Positions 11,536-23,719 of a DNA stretch of 64,000 nucleotides are shown here, piece by piece. A program made the position numbers and the translations under genes. The notes under the pieces were generated by a model. It did no database searches. It had not been told where the DNA came from and saw only the letters and a list, made by a program, of their open reading frames with translations. Source of the stretch: Cladochytrium replicatum (lineage: Eukaryota; Chytridiomycota; Chytridiomycetes; Cladochytriales; Cladochytriaceae); contig JAHLKD010000140.1 in NCBI GenBank assembly GCA_025526935.1, positions 27,711 to 91,710 on the forward strand. The letters are read 5' to 3'. Position 1 is the stretch's first letter, and every line of letters begins with the position of its first letter.

Positions 11536-14500
11536 ATGGCGGGCTCATCAGCGTCCCAGAAGACGAAATCTGCCACCACAACGCCTGCGAGACGCAGAAG
11601 TGCACGTCAGGGCAACACGACCGACGAGAATTCGAAGAGCGGCCACCGTCAGAGCACTATTAGTGCTTACTTCTTGCGAGCGGATCCAAAATCTCCAGCG
11701 AAGACTGCAAGCCCGTCATCTTCGAAAAAAGGTACGATTGAATTCACAGTCTGTTTGTGAAATCTTGGATCTCAAACGGTTCGTTCGGCAGCTCGAGAAT
11801 CAACCCCTACCAGTAGTACTTCAGGTAAAACCTACAAAACTTGGCCGCCGCGTCATTCTGAAGCTTTGCCATCCAATTCAGAGTCCAGTGATGGATCTGA
11901 GGAACGGACCACTCTCGTGTTGAAAAGGCGGTCCTCACAAACTGGAGTGCAGCATTCACCACGACACGAAGTGCAAGTTGTCATTCACAGCAGGAAGCGG
12001 GATCGGTCCAAGTCAAAGGATTCTACATTCGCTCGCAAAGGCTCTCAGCCCAAGAAGAGCAAACCTAATCCCACTAGGTCTGCAAATAATATCAAGAATC
12101 CGCCTAAACTAGACAAACCAAAGAAACGATCGAAAGTCATTCTATCGGACGAAGAGGACGACAGCGAGTCGGTCGACGATAAAGAAGACGACGACTATAA
12201 GCAGGACACTGAATCATCAAACGACGACGGAGAAGAGGAAGAAGACGAGGAGAAGAGTGCTTCTGAAGATAACGACTCCGATGACGAGAAAGTTGGACAG
12301 TCTGACATTGAAAACGAACCTCCGGTTTCGGATATTGAGCCCGAACCTGAGCCAAAGCGTCGCCGCATTTCAGGAGCGAGTAATGGTTCGTCAAAGTCAA
12401 AGAGGAAGACTCCTATGAAGCAAACAAAGCTCTTTGGTGGAGATGACAATGACGATCAGCCGAAATCCAAAGGACGCGTCGATGAGTTCGAGAAAGCGCA
12501 GAGAGAACTCCCTCCCCTCAGCGATATAAACGATATGTTTGCTGATATGATTGAACGCCACTTGGACACATTTAAAGCAATTGTTGAAGCTTTGGGTGGG
12601 AGAAAGTTGAGAGTTGGAACTATGTGCAGTGGTACTGAGTCTCCCTTACTCGCTTTGGATTTGATTGGTAGGTAATTGACGCAAGTTTTTCCGCATATGT
12701 TGATGTTGCGTTTCCTACAGGACAAGCACTGAAGCGCAACCATGGAATTGTTTTCGAGGTCGATCACGTTTTCAGTTGTGAGATCGAACCCTACAAGCAA
12801 GCTTATATCGAGCGAAACTTCGCACCGCCGGTGTTATTCAGGGATATCTGTGAATTGGGCCAGGACGAGGCGTACGTTTGAAAATTGCTTGATACTCTTC
12901 CCCTTCCCATGTTTACTTGACTTCGTCTTCCATTAGTCACACCGCATATGGTTCGCTGGTTTCTGTTCCGGGCGAAACTGATATGATTATTGCTGGAACA
13001 TCTTGTGTCGATTTCTCGAACCTCAACAATCAGAAGCAGACACTTTCGGCTAAAGGAGAGTCCGGCACAACATTCCGAGGTCTGCTCGACTATGTGAAGA
13101 AGAACAAACCTCCCATTATCATCAATGAAAACGTAGTATCCGCGCCATGGGAGGAGATGAAGAAAGAGTACGCGAAGATTGGTTACGTTGCGAATTTTAA
13201 CCGCATCGACACCAAGCAGTTTTACATTCCTCACACGAGACAGCGCGGCTACCTTGTCGCTGTACCGAAGTCGTTCAAGGATGTGCCAGATCAGTGGGTT
13301 GACATGGTGAATGAAATGAAGAGGTTTGCCAGTTGCACATTGGAGGCTTTCTTGCTGCCGTCTGATGATCCGCGCATTGTGGAAGCACGTCAAAAATTCT
13401 TGATCGGGGACAATAATCGGCGTCGGGACACGAAAGTGGATTGGACTAGATGTGAGACACGTCATCAGAAGTACAGGCGAGAAGAGCTTTTGGGTCTCAA
13501 GCGACCGTTTACCCTTTGGGATGAGGGCGGGAATTGCCAGCTCCCAGACTTTGCTTGGACTGAATGGGCGAAAGGACAGGTTGACCGTGTCCTTGATTTG
13601 ATGGACATCTCGTACCTACGGTTAGCCAAGCGAGGCATCGACGCGTCGTACAAGACGCAGATCTGGAATTTGTCGCAAAATGTCGACCGAACCGATGTGT
13701 CAAGAACCAAGATGGGAATTTGCCCATGCCTAACACCGAACATGATTCCATACTTGAGCAACCGCGGAGGCCCCATCATCGGTCTTGAAGCGCTCTCTAT
13801 GCAAGGTCTTCCAATTGATCAACTGCTGTTAACTCAGGAGACGATGGATCAGCTCGCCGATCTGGCGGGGAATGCGATGTCGACGACCGTTGTCGGCGCT
13901 ACGATGATTTCTGCTCTTTATCTAGTTAGGAAGGCCTTCTCTAAATCCGGCGAACAGGCTCCCGAGAAATACGAGCCTATGGACCTGGATTCCGCCAATT
14001 CAACAGACGGCGCGAAAGTGAAGGACGTCGAGAAACTCAACAAGAGAACACTTGGTTTCGATCAATTGGAGCAAGCCAATGTCGACGAGTTTCTGAAGAT
14101 AGCGGATTTGAGTCGCAGGATGTGCATCTGCGAAGGTCGATCGGGGATAGCCAGGGGCATGCTATCAGAGTGCGAAGTGTGCGCTTACACTTCTTGCGAG
14201 CGATGTGGTGGTAGACCTGAGCACCATTATGGTATTTTTGAGCGATTTGCAGATCGAATCGTCCCTAGCGAGTTTGAAAAGTTTGCAAAGGAAAGATTGC
14301 CCATGAAAATTGTTGTGAAGGGTGTTGATCGAGAGAGAGTGATATGCATGAAGAGAGAGGCCGCTCAAGGACATCGTATCGACGAAGCCTTATGGAAGAA
14401 GTGGTTGGAAGGCTTTGAGAAGACCGTGGACAGCGAATTTAGATATCATCGGATGTTACGCCAAGATGGATGGACTATGCAATATGACGCTGGCTCCACG

Positions 14501-17500
14501 GGACTACTGGAGCTCTATATAGACGGGAAGCGTGCAGAATGGTTGCTCTTTGCCAAACCGGACGCCAATGAGCCGGCAAAGAGCGCTGTGCGGACAATGT
14601 TCCAGCAGCCGCTTGCGAGGATGCGGGTCGAATCAGGAATGAGTATGATGACCGGCAAATGGGAAGTTTGCCTCCCCGGCGAATATGAGTTTGATGTGCA
14701 CATCCGAGGTGTAGGGGAGCTCATCCCGGCATGGGAAAACACACTTGGACTTGAAGGTGATGAGTACAGAGAAAAGATGGTTCGTAGTCAAGTCGAAGTG
14801 GATGTGGACGAAGACATTGCAAGCAATTTGGAGAGGGACATTAGAGGCTTGTACACGAATTACCCACGTTGCGGAATGCCGATGGCGTCTCTTCACAAGA
14901 GGGAGTCCGAGAGCGAGGCAGCTCCACTCTACTTTTTCCAGGACCCTCAACCCTGCACTGAAGGCAATATGGATTCCTTTGTGTTTTCAGAGAAGACTTC
15001 ACGCATTGCATATGGAGAAACCCGACCCATATGTGCCAGCATCGATGCATCATGGCGACAATCTGCATCAGATGAGGTTGAGACAGTTCGTGGTCGGACA
15101 TCCCGACACTGGATCAGTTGTGCAGACATGAAGATTGCGGTTATGTCTACGGCAGAAGATCGAATGGCTACTGTCGCAGTTGCAAATGAAGCAACCATGG
15201 AAGTTGAGGTTGGGCAGTGTGACTGTGAACGTGCAAACGCTTTGCTCGCGTTCGAGATTCCACATGTTGTAGAAGATGGGGTACTGTGGCGGAATGAAGG
15301 ATGCTTTCAAGTCGGGAAGACGCACGAAAGGGTGGTGTATGACAGCATCGCATGGCTTACCGAGCGTGTTCGTAACCTAGAAGGACTGAACGAGTGGCGA
15401 TCGATCACCTTGCCCGAGGAAATTTGCGTGCGTTGCGGACGATGTGCTCCCTCTCCACCTGAGATATGCTGGAAGCGCTCCTCTAAAACCCACAAACTCA
15501 TACCTGTTGAGAATGTTCGGCAGGCTGGTCCGTACGAACAGGCACTCAAGGCGCGTCCCGCACCATTTGTTACGGAGTTTGAGAAAAAGGCTGGAATGGG
15601 ATTCATCCGCATTGGACTGAATGTGGCAGGATTGGTGCACAGGGCAATCGCAGCGTTGCCCGGGTCGGTGAACGTGACGGACGTGCGGGTGCTTTGGCGC
15701 CTGGTGCCATCGTACGTGCCTCCCCTTACACAGGTCCTGGAGCCGTTGGCTTTGAAAAGTAACAAGAACGATCCCGAACATTCCCAACCGCCTCGATTCG
15801 CGATCCCGCTTCGGAAGGAGCAATTGCGCTCCCTGAGCTGGATGGCAGCGCAGGAAGCAGATGATGCACCTCCTTTCATCGAGGAGGAAACTTCGGAAGC
15901 GTATCTTGGACCAATGCAGTGGCTTGCAGAGGCGAGGGCTGAAGTGCCTGTGTCGATCCGAGGTGGGGTGCTTGCCGATGAAGTTGGGTACGGAAAGACC
16001 GTGATCACTTTAGGTCTGATCGATAGCATGCGCGACATTGATCGCGCCGTGATGGAGAAAGCCGAAAGGAAGAAGGGTCTGATTCCAGTTCGGGGTACAC
16101 TTGTTATTGTTCCCGCACAGCTTGTACGACAGTGGCAGGGCGAGATCGAGAAGTTCCTGCCTAAGGAGTGCAAAGTGATCGCAATTGTTAACCTTTCCCA
16201 CTTGAATGCAGTGTCGGTCAAAGCGATTCAGCAAGCGGATATCGTGGTGATGTCGTCGAGCGTTTTCGTTAGCGACAACTATAAGGCGAACTTGGCTGGA
16301 TTTGCTGGGACTGGACCTCCACCGAGTGCGGAGGGACGGCGGTACTCTCAGTGGTTTGAGAAAGCGATGGGATTGTTGAAAGATCAGGTTGAACGCCTTG
16401 TTGAGGGTGGAGGTGCCAAGGTAGCTTACGAATGGATGAAGGATGCACTTGACGCGAAATGGGAGGAAGATTTATTTGGCGTTTTGGTTGGTGAGACAAG
16501 GAAGAAGGGAAAGACGTACCGAGAGAAGCAGGAGGCCAAAGAAACCAAAGAAGGAGGGGAGGATGCTGAAGCCGAGGAGGCAGAGGAAGCAAAAGAGAAG
16601 GAAGGCGGAAAGGCGGTGGCTAAGAAGACGAGCGGTACGAAGTCGAACCGAAAGCGGAAAGCAGATGCGAGCGAGGATGAGCTGGAGTATGAGAGTGGAG
16701 ATGCGGTTGAGTCTGATGATTTCATTGTTGACGATGAGGATGATAAGCCAAAAAAGAAGGGGAAAGGAGCAGCGAAAGGAGGGAACAAGAACCCACTCTA
16801 CAAACACAAGATCAGCAAAGACCACTGGGGTCTTAGTTCCGCCGCTGCCAGACGAGATTGGCGAGAGATGAAGAGTCCTGTGCTACAAATGTTTGAATGG
16901 AACCGACTGGTCGTGGACGAATATACGTATCAGAAGGGACAGATTCAGGACGGTATCATGCATCTTGCCGCCAGGAAACGGTGGGTGTTGAGCGGAACAC
17001 CACCGCTCGGTGGTTTCGATGATATCAAGTCGATTGCGGTGTTCCTGGGCGTGAACTTAGGAACTGAGAACGAGCAAGTGTTTGGTAGGAAAGCGTCGAA
17101 GGATAAGACTGGTGAGTGCTTGCGTTCCGCACGGTGATTTGGTATCAGGCTGACTTTCCACGAACAGGCTCGGAGTTGTTCAGAGCGTACTCCGAAGCGC
17201 GAACTGCGGCATGGCATGAACGAAGGCACGAAGTGGCTCAACGGTTCTTAGACCAGTTTGTTCGTCAGGTATTATTGAGATGACTTCAATTACTTTCGTG
17301 AGTAATTGCTCATCGTATTGGCGCAGAACATTGCAGAGATTGATGAGATTCCTTGGGAAGAGCACATCGTGCACATCGATCTTCCAGCTGCCGAGCGTGC
17401 TATTTACTTGGAACTAGAGCATCACATTCAAGCTGTCGACGGCAACATCAAAAAAGGCAGATTCAAAGGAGAAAGCGACAAAGCTTCTCGCTTGAAAGAG

Positions 17501-19028
17501 GTGCTCGGCGAAAGCAAGACGGCTGAGGAAGCTCTCATCAAGCGATGCTCACACTTCGATCTTGATATTGATGAGGGTGTCGAGAATGCGTCGATTGAAT
17601 GCAATACTATCGTGTCTGAACGCAAGCGACAGAGAGATGAGACGCTCGACGAGTTGCGGCGGCATCTTATGGTTGCATGGTACAACGAGAATCGGATCGG
17701 AAACAAAAGGCCGAATGGAGAGATGACTCATTTTAAAGATTGGGTGGTGAAATTGAAGACCCAGAACATCTTAGGCGACAGTGAGGCGACTACAGACATT
17801 TTGGCGGTTATAGATGAGGTTCAGAAGGCTCTTAAACGGGGCGACAAGGTGCCGAAACTTAAAAGGCGGCGGAAGGGGGGTCCGAGGAAGGTGCTTGCAA
17901 AAGTGAAGGAGTCCGAGAAAGGGAAGAAAAAATCGAAAGGGAAGAAAGGAGCGGAGGATTCAGACGAAGTTGATGAGGATGAAAGTGAAGTTGAGGAGCC
18001 AGTTCCGAAAAGTTTGAGCGTGCCGGAGCAAATTGAGCGTCACAGAGCGCACTTCTTTGTGGTGAAGGATCTTGCGGTGGAGTACAAGAGGCGGTTGCAA
18101 TCCTTGCGTTATTTTGAGATCATTCGGTCGGTTCAGCTTTGTCATCTCGCTAAGCAGAAGCAAGATGAGTCGAATGTGACTGGATCTGACGAAAATGATG
18201 ATGACGATTTGCAGTCGGTGCTTAAAGTGTACCAGCTGAAGTGCGGCAGTTGTGGAATGGACCCGATTCCTTTTGACCAGCTGGGATTGCTGAGCAGTTG
18301 CGGACATACGGGTTGCCTCCCCTGCTTACAGAGAGGTGCGGTTGAGCAGGAATGTCCTGAAAAAGAATGCAGAGAGGCAACTCGGGTCACGAACATCGTG
18401 AAGGCCGAGTCCCTGGGTCGGGAGAATGCGAACGACAAGATTGGGCGACGTTTTGGTGCAAAGCTTGAGAGGCTCGTCCATATTCTTCGGTGAGTTTATT
18501 GGTTCAAAGATATTTCGTGTGTTCGTGATGGCTGATTCCACTTAAAAGCAATGTGATTCCGGAGGAAGAAAAGGTTCTCGTTTTTGTCCAATTCCCTGAT
18601 CTCTTCAAAAAAGTCGACGCGGCTCTCGAGTTTCACGACATTGCAACTCTGAAGATTGACGGATCTGCAGCAAATCGAAATAAGAACATGTCTGCATTCC
18701 AAGCAAGTCGTGCGAAGGAGCACCGTGTGCTGTTGCTCAACGCCATGGACGAAAGCGCAAGTGGAGCGTAAGCATAGTTCGACTTCCCAGCACTAGTGAT
18801 TAAATTTTGTTCATTTGAAGGAATCTTGTGAACGCAAACCACGTTGTCTTCCTCTCTCCGCTCCTCACAGACGACGAATACACCTTCCGTTCAAGTGAAA
18901 CTCAAGCAATCGGACGTGTGCGTCGCTATGGACAGTCGAAGACTGTTCATATCTGGAGGATGGTTACTCGCGATTCGATTGACGAACAGATCTTCGAGGA
19001 ACGTTTGGGTAGTTTGGTGAATCGTTAA
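11536..19028 (+). CDS. DNMT5: Dnmt5-type DNA cytosine methyltransferase with SNF2 ATPase and RING
   Basis: Eight exons join in frame: 11536-11731, 11792-12667, 12721-12871, 12937-17111, 17168-17268, 17327-18489, 18549-18767 and 18821-19028 (2362 aa). Order: PIP-box-like QSTISAYF at residues 39-46; a basic then very acidic linker; methyltransferase motif I (GTMCSGTESP, about 12616), EIEPYKQAYIERNF, catalytic-loop TSCVDFSNLN (about 13000), NENVV (about 13124), TRQRGYL, and C-terminal motif LAGNAMSTT (about 13860). A Cys cluster (CICEG ... CERCGGRPEHH) follows, then the SNF2 motor with DEVGYGKT (about 15980), DEYT in place of DEGH, and SGTPP. Next come a RING finger (CGSCGMD ... CGHTGCLPC, about 18240) and helicase-C (QAIGRVRRYGQ). 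In Cryptococcus, Dnmt5 is an ATP-dependent maintenance CpG methylase. No chromodomain is visible in this N-terminus. The start ATG is the first in the open frame. Confidence 0.95.
11650..11673 (+). other. PIP-box-like PCNA-binding motif in Dnmt5
   Basis: Codons 39-46 read QSTISAYF, which fits the PIP-box consensus Q-x-x-[ILM]-x-x-[FY]-[FY]. The motif lies in a disordered, basic N-terminal tail, where such motifs usually occur. The DNMT1 PCNA-binding motif has the same layout. PCNA binding is inferred from the motif only. Confidence 0.7.
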
Positions 19029-19140
19029 AGCGGTACACGGTTGGAGCAATGCTCTCGATGTCCTGTGATTAATATATTGAGCATTCAATTCATCGAGTGT
19101 TGATAAAACTGGTCTGATACCCAATAAAATTTTTCATGGA

Positions 19141-19837
19141 GCAATCATCCCGGTTACCGTGCTCATTTGGGGTTCTCTTCTTGCGTTCGTTGGTGTTACC
19201 TTCCAAACCCGTTTCACCAAACGAAATGCACGCTTTCGGATTCCGATCATCGGACATCTCCACCTCTTAACCAATTCCAATCTCCACTTCCTTTTCACAA
19301 AGCTTGCGGAGAAGTACGGCGATGTGCTATCATTGGACCTCATGGGGAGACCGTGGATCGTCTCCGGTCTGGAACAGATGAAAAAGGCAACACAAGATCG
19401 ACGTTCGATTATCTACTCTGTCAGGACCGTCCCACCAGTGCATATTATCAAATTAGTCGGCGTCGATAAGAATACGCTGATGATTTTTCAACAAATAGTT
19501 CTTCAGAGATCATCTTCTACTCAATGATCAAGCTGGAGGTTTATACTCACCGACTTGGAAGAGTTGGCGCAAGGCAAAGCAGCCACTCTTTTCGTCAAGT
19601 TCTGTTAAAGTTGTTTTTGCTGAAATTTGCAAAGTTTCTTTCCGCGCTGAAGAAAGAAAGCGATGGAACACCGGTATGAAAGTTAGGATAGGGTCTGGTC
19701 AATTTAATTTATCAGTTTGATCCGGGAAACAGGTCAAGATTTTCGTCCTCGTTTCAAGTTTCTCTGGAGAATCATACGATACTGCTGATCCGAGGCTTGT
19801 TGAACTCATCTCGTGTGTGAAAAGGCACTCTACGTGG
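19141..19837 (+). pseudogene. 5' fragment of a cytochrome P450
   Basis: The reading from about 19141 matches the N-terminal half of the P450 at 21869-20124 piece by piece: FRIPIIGHLHLL, FTKLAEKYGDV, PWIVSGL, a short piece near 19640 equal to KFISALE of the intact gene, then FDPG and DPRLVELIS after a donor-like GTATG in the same place as in the intact gene. No in-frame ATG precedes the N-terminus, and the frame breaks between 19527 and 19630. Nothing corresponding to the I-helix or heme region follows. It is a truncated, dead copy facing the intact gene. Confidence 0.75.
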
Positions 19838-19849
19838 GTAAAATAAGCA

Positions 19850-20122
19850 CCCTGGGACAACCCAAGCAGCCCGCGATCGGTTATCTGTTGATTGACGAAG
19901 ATCACGAATCAGACCTGGGCATGCACGACGACCGATTCTAAAGTGAACAAGGGTCGGGATTGTCCTTAGAAAATCGCTTTGGTGTGGGCTGTTATAGATA
20001 ACCGCTTTTTCTTCCTCTCCAAAACGAAAAAATTCACAAAGACAGGCGGAATACCGCCGGAATAATACTTCTGGATTGCTAACTTCTAACTTAGTCACTG
20101 CATTACCTTTATTTAACACCAC
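19850..20122 (-). pseudogene. 3' fragment of a cytochrome P450 (heme-binding region)
   Basis: On the minus strand this stretch contains FRIGRRACPGL, a decayed form of the heme-cysteine motif FGFGRRACPGL of the P450 immediately upstream. A downstream reading VIYNSPHQSDF and a Lys-rich start are degenerate. It lies just beyond the stop of the intact P450, like a tandem duplication of its last exon. It meets the plus-strand 5' fragment (19141-19837) head to head. Confidence 0.65.
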
Positions 20123-20123
20123 T

Positions 20124-21869
20124 TCATTCTTCCCTCCTACGCTCGATTACAATCTTGCATTGCTTTGGAATCAAAGTGGTCCCAAAATGACCCCCATCCT
20201 CAACCCACCCAACGCCTTCAGGTTTCTTTATGTTAAAGTAATAAGAAAGGTGCGTGATGGCAATAAATAGCTCATGGCGCGCAAGGACAAGACCAGGGCA
20301 TGCGCGACGACCAAAACCAAAGTAAACCAGTTTCGCCGGGTTGTCCTTTTCGATATCATTGCCAAATTGATCTTCCCCACTACTCGTTTCGCGAGCAGCG
20401 AACCTGATGAATCTATCCGGATCAAATTCTTCAACTGGTTCAGACCAGTACCGAGGATGCCTGTGCATTCCCCAAATATTGTACCACACTTCAGTGTCTT
20501 TCGGAATAAGGAAACCGTTCAAGGTATCATCCGCTGAGGTGGAATGAGGAACGAGTGGTGCCGAAGGTCGCAAACGGAGCAGCTTCACAAAAAATCAAGG
20601 ACTCTGAAAGTGAAGAACGTATAATACTCAAATACCTCGTTTATTGCTGCGTTGGTATAAACCAAGTTTGGCTCATCCTGCATGCTGGGAGGACGATTCG
20701 CCGGGACGTTCTTTGAAATTTCCTCTTGAATTCGCTCAAGAGTATGGGAATGATTAGCCATGAAGGAGAAGAAATATGTAAGGGCTGCAGAGGTTGTATC
20801 TGAGAAGTGGGAGAAAATAAGTTAATTAAAAATTATTCTATATATCCTACCGATCCCAGCGAAGACCAAGTCATTTACAAACATAATGAGAACGTTTTCG
20901 GAAACCCAATCATGATCTTCTGTTATGAGCTTCGCCATGAACGACTCCCTCGCTCGTTTCGCATCTTCGTCATCCTTCCCACAATCAGTCATGCGCGCCC
21001 TGAGGTCGGCCATTTCTCGTTGAATCCAGAAGTCGCGCCTGTGGACATATTTTCGAGCAAGTTTCCAAGCAGGCAAGGGCAGGTATTTGACCAGAGGTAT
21101 GTAACTGCTAAGCTGACCAGCATAAGTTGCGTCATTGATACCCGTGACCCAATCAGCCAACTCGAGGAGCCGTGGGTCATCGAATGGAAGGGATCTTCCA
21201 AACAGGACAGTGTACATAACGCTGGAGAGGAATGGCCAGACAACTTGAGCAGGGTCAAACTACGCAGACGGAAAAGCTGTTGAGGCAAATTTTTGTATAA
21301 ACAAGGATCTTTCTACCGGGATGCCGTTGTTCGCTTTTGTTTCAAGTGCCGAAATGAACTTCCCAACCTCTGTCGTTAGAACTGCAGTCAAGTCTTTCGT
21401 CACCGCCGTTGGAGATAAGAGAGGTTGAATAACTTTCCGACGGCGTCTCCAATCAGATCCAAATACCACACCAGGCTCGCCGTTTATAAACGTGTAATCC
21501 TGGTAAAACTATCAAGCCAGATATACGTCAACCAATTTAATCATAATCTATTGGTAGCTTTTCGATTACCGGTATGGTCAATCGGCTTGAGTAGACGAGG
21601 GATCGACCATGCATTGTGGTCTGTTTGGCCAAATCAGGGTCGGAAAGTACGATCCAGGTCTTGCCAAAGATGCTCAGTTGGAAGATATTGCCGTACTTTT
21701 TTGCCAGTCTTGTAAACACAATGTGCATGTTGGGGTCAATGAGAAGGTAGGTGTGACCGATGAGAGGCAGTTTGAGAGGCCATTTCAGGCGATTGAGCAG
21801 GTGGAGAAGGCAAGTGACTAGAATTACAGCAGCGGTGACCAAAAAGTATCTAAGTCCAAGAGTATCCAT
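20124..21869 (-). CDS. Cytochrome P450 monooxygenase
   Basis: Five exons join in frame: 21869-21570, 21499-21317, 21259-20851, 20799-20636 and 20582-20124 (504 aa, usual P450 length). It has an N-terminal membrane helix (YFLVTAAVILVTCLLHLL) and a Pro-rich hinge (WPLKLPLIGH). The I-helix oxygen-binding motif AGIDTTS is formed across the exon 3/4 junction. The K-helix is ELLRLRP and the heme loop is FGFGRRACPG with the thiolate Cys. The in-frame TAG at 21262-21260 lies inside a 57-nt intron whose donor is conserved in the broken plus-strand copy, so it is not a nonsense mutation. It is expected to be an ER-bound haem monooxygenase; the substrate cannot be told from sequence. All key motifs are intact. 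Confidence 0.9.
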
Positions 21870-22935
21870 ATGTCAACGGCCAACTGGTCAACCGGGGTGT
21901 CTGTCCAATTTATAACAACCGTACCATCTGGCTCCTCTTCGTTATTATTACGGGTTCACCTAGCACGTGTGTGTTATTTTCTTATTTTCATGTTTGTATA
22001 AAAGTATCACGTTGGCCCTCTCTTGGAAAATCTCTTACCCTTCATCAATACACAAAGTTTTCTATTAATTCCTGTTTCTCGCAAGACCGATCTGTCGAAA
22101 GACGTAAGCACAACACACGCCAACATTGGTAAAATAGCTCAAGGTCCAGAACAAGACAAGCCAAGAGAGGCAAGCAGAAAACAAACAGCCCGTGTCAAAC
22201 CAGATCAGCCAAGGCCTGATCTGTCTTTTGTACTGATTCAGGGAGACGAACAGCGGTGACATCATAATGATGTGATGCCTCTGTCACAAAAGAATGCACC
22301 AGCTGCACAATTTGCGATTGCGAGCTCTACTAAAGATCAAATAAAACCTAACAGGGAAACATAAGAGCTCACTTTCCCTCTGCTTGTGGTTTATTTCCGA
22401 TCAAGGGATCTGCCCCAGTCAAAGAGCTGCGATCACTCCAATTTTAATACTATCTTCGGAAAGGGACTTATCTCACACACGCTTCTGCATTCATCGACAC
22501 TTTTTACATACCTATGTTCCAGAAAGATGGGCAACGAATGCACTGACAAAGTCGCTAATTACACGGAAAATTTACCAGATATCAAACTTCGTGCTCGAAA
22601 AGGAAGGAGGCCACGGCAGCGGGACCGCTCACACGCCACACCTATTTGGTCTTGCACATGAAGGTTGAACATCAACCAGGTATGTCCAGAGAAAGTGCTA
22701 TCTCAATGAGCACGAAGGTGAATTTGCTACATAAGATCCGGGAGAATACACAGTAGAACTCGGTGCGTCGGCCGCAACTGGGAAACAAAGAGCACCAGAC
22801 TGTTGCTCTCGTTTCTTTTGTTGCTGCTGCATCCATCTTGGTCCAGTCGGCCAAAGGATCTACCAGTACGTTTGCGATTTCTCAGATTGGTCCCATGCTT
22901 AACGGACTTTATTGAAGCTGGAAACTGTGGCAAAA
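21870..22935. other. Intergenic region between P450 and hydrolase
   Basis: No supported gene. A TATA-like TATAAAAG lies on the plus strand at about 21996. The first exon or exons of the hydrolase gene are probably in the right part, because its open frame has no ATG after the upstream stop at 22913-22915. Short ORFs at 22384-22668 have no recognisable domain. Confidence 0.4.
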
Positions 22936-23719
22936 ACTGTTGCTGTTCATACCTCTGGGCATCATTGTTCTCGCCCTCCTGGCATTCTTGGCACTGGTGA
23001 TCTACGCAAAAGCTGCGAGCTATGGCCCTGATTCCACTGCCATATCGGCCTTACAGTCCAATTTGAATGTGACTGCATTCACTGGTGTTACTGGGGGAAC
23101 ATGGCTCGTATTCGTTCCTACGCCTTTGGTCAACACCACTGCCGCAGCTAAGGGCTTGATCTTATATCCCGGTGGCTTTGTGAATGCTTATGCTTACGCT
23201 CCCATCGCCTCACACATTGCCGCCGCTACCAGTGCCGTTGTCGTCATCACACCGTTCTTCCTGGAGGCTGCAATCTTCGGTTGGGGAAAATCGTCAGACG
23301 TGGTTTCGTATTTCTCATCAGCGACGTTGAATGGTGCGATTCCACCGGTGAAGACTTGGATCCTTGGCGGACATTCCTTAGGTGGAGCATTTGCAACTTA
23401 TCACTTGAGTAACATCGGCGATGGTACTCCGATCAAGGGATTCTTGGGGCTTGCGGGAGCAGGATTCGATATATCGGGATTGAAGATTCAGGGAGCGCTT
23501 TTGCGAGGATCAAACGACATGGTGTATAGCGCAGATTCGGCAAAGAAGGGTGCAACACAGCTGCCTTCTGGCTCAGTTATCAAGGAGATAGCGGGCGGGA
23601 ATCACGGACAGTGGGGCTCATATGGTCCTCAGAAGGGTGACGGAACACCGACGATCACTCCTGTACAGCAATGGGATGTTGCTGCGGATGTTGTGAAGCA
23701 GATGTTACAGAAGATATAA
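22916..23719 (+). CDS. Membrane-anchored alpha/beta hydrolase (5' exon not found)
   Basis: Single long exon ending at TAA 23719. It begins with a strong membrane helix (LFIPLGIIVLALLAFLALVI), then an alpha/beta hydrolase core: GLILYPGGFVNAYAYAPIA, PFFLEAAIFGW, the nucleophile elbow GGHSLGG (Ser, about 23375), an acid segment near GSNDMVYS, and a catalytic His in GGNHGQWG (about 23600). This arrangement resembles the alpha/beta hydrolase family 5 type. The frame is open back to 22916 but has no ATG, so translation must start in an upstream exon. Substrate unknown; probably a secretory-pathway or membrane esterase/lipase-like enzyme. Confidence 0.75.
   Translation, partial: SWKLWQKLLLFIPLGIIVLALLAFLALVIYAKAASYGPDSTAISALQSNLNVTAFTGVTGGTWLVFVPTPLVNTTAAAKGLILYPGGFVNAYAYAPIASHIAAATSAVVVITPFFLEAAIFGWGKSSDVVSYFSSATLNGAIPPVKTWILGGHSLGGAFATYHLSNIGDGTPIKGFLGLAGAGFDISGLKIQGALLRGSNDMVYSADSAKKGATQLPSGSVIKEIAGGNHGQWGSYGPQKGDGTPTITPVQQWDVAADVVKQMLQKI

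Noticed and set aside
15307-16221. 304-codon minus-strand open frame within the Dnmt5 gene
   Set aside because: Lies wholly opposite the SNF2 region of a well-supported gene and shows no recognisable domain.
21260-21262. In-frame TAG in the middle of the P450 gene, suggesting a pseudogene
   Set aside because: It is inside a 57-nt GT-AG intron (21316-21260); the flanking exons join in frame and the same donor is present in the broken paralogous fragment.
22384-22668. Two overlapping plus-strand open frames upstream of the hydrolase
   Set aside because: No domain, low-complexity composition, and no clean splice into the hydrolase frame could be shown.
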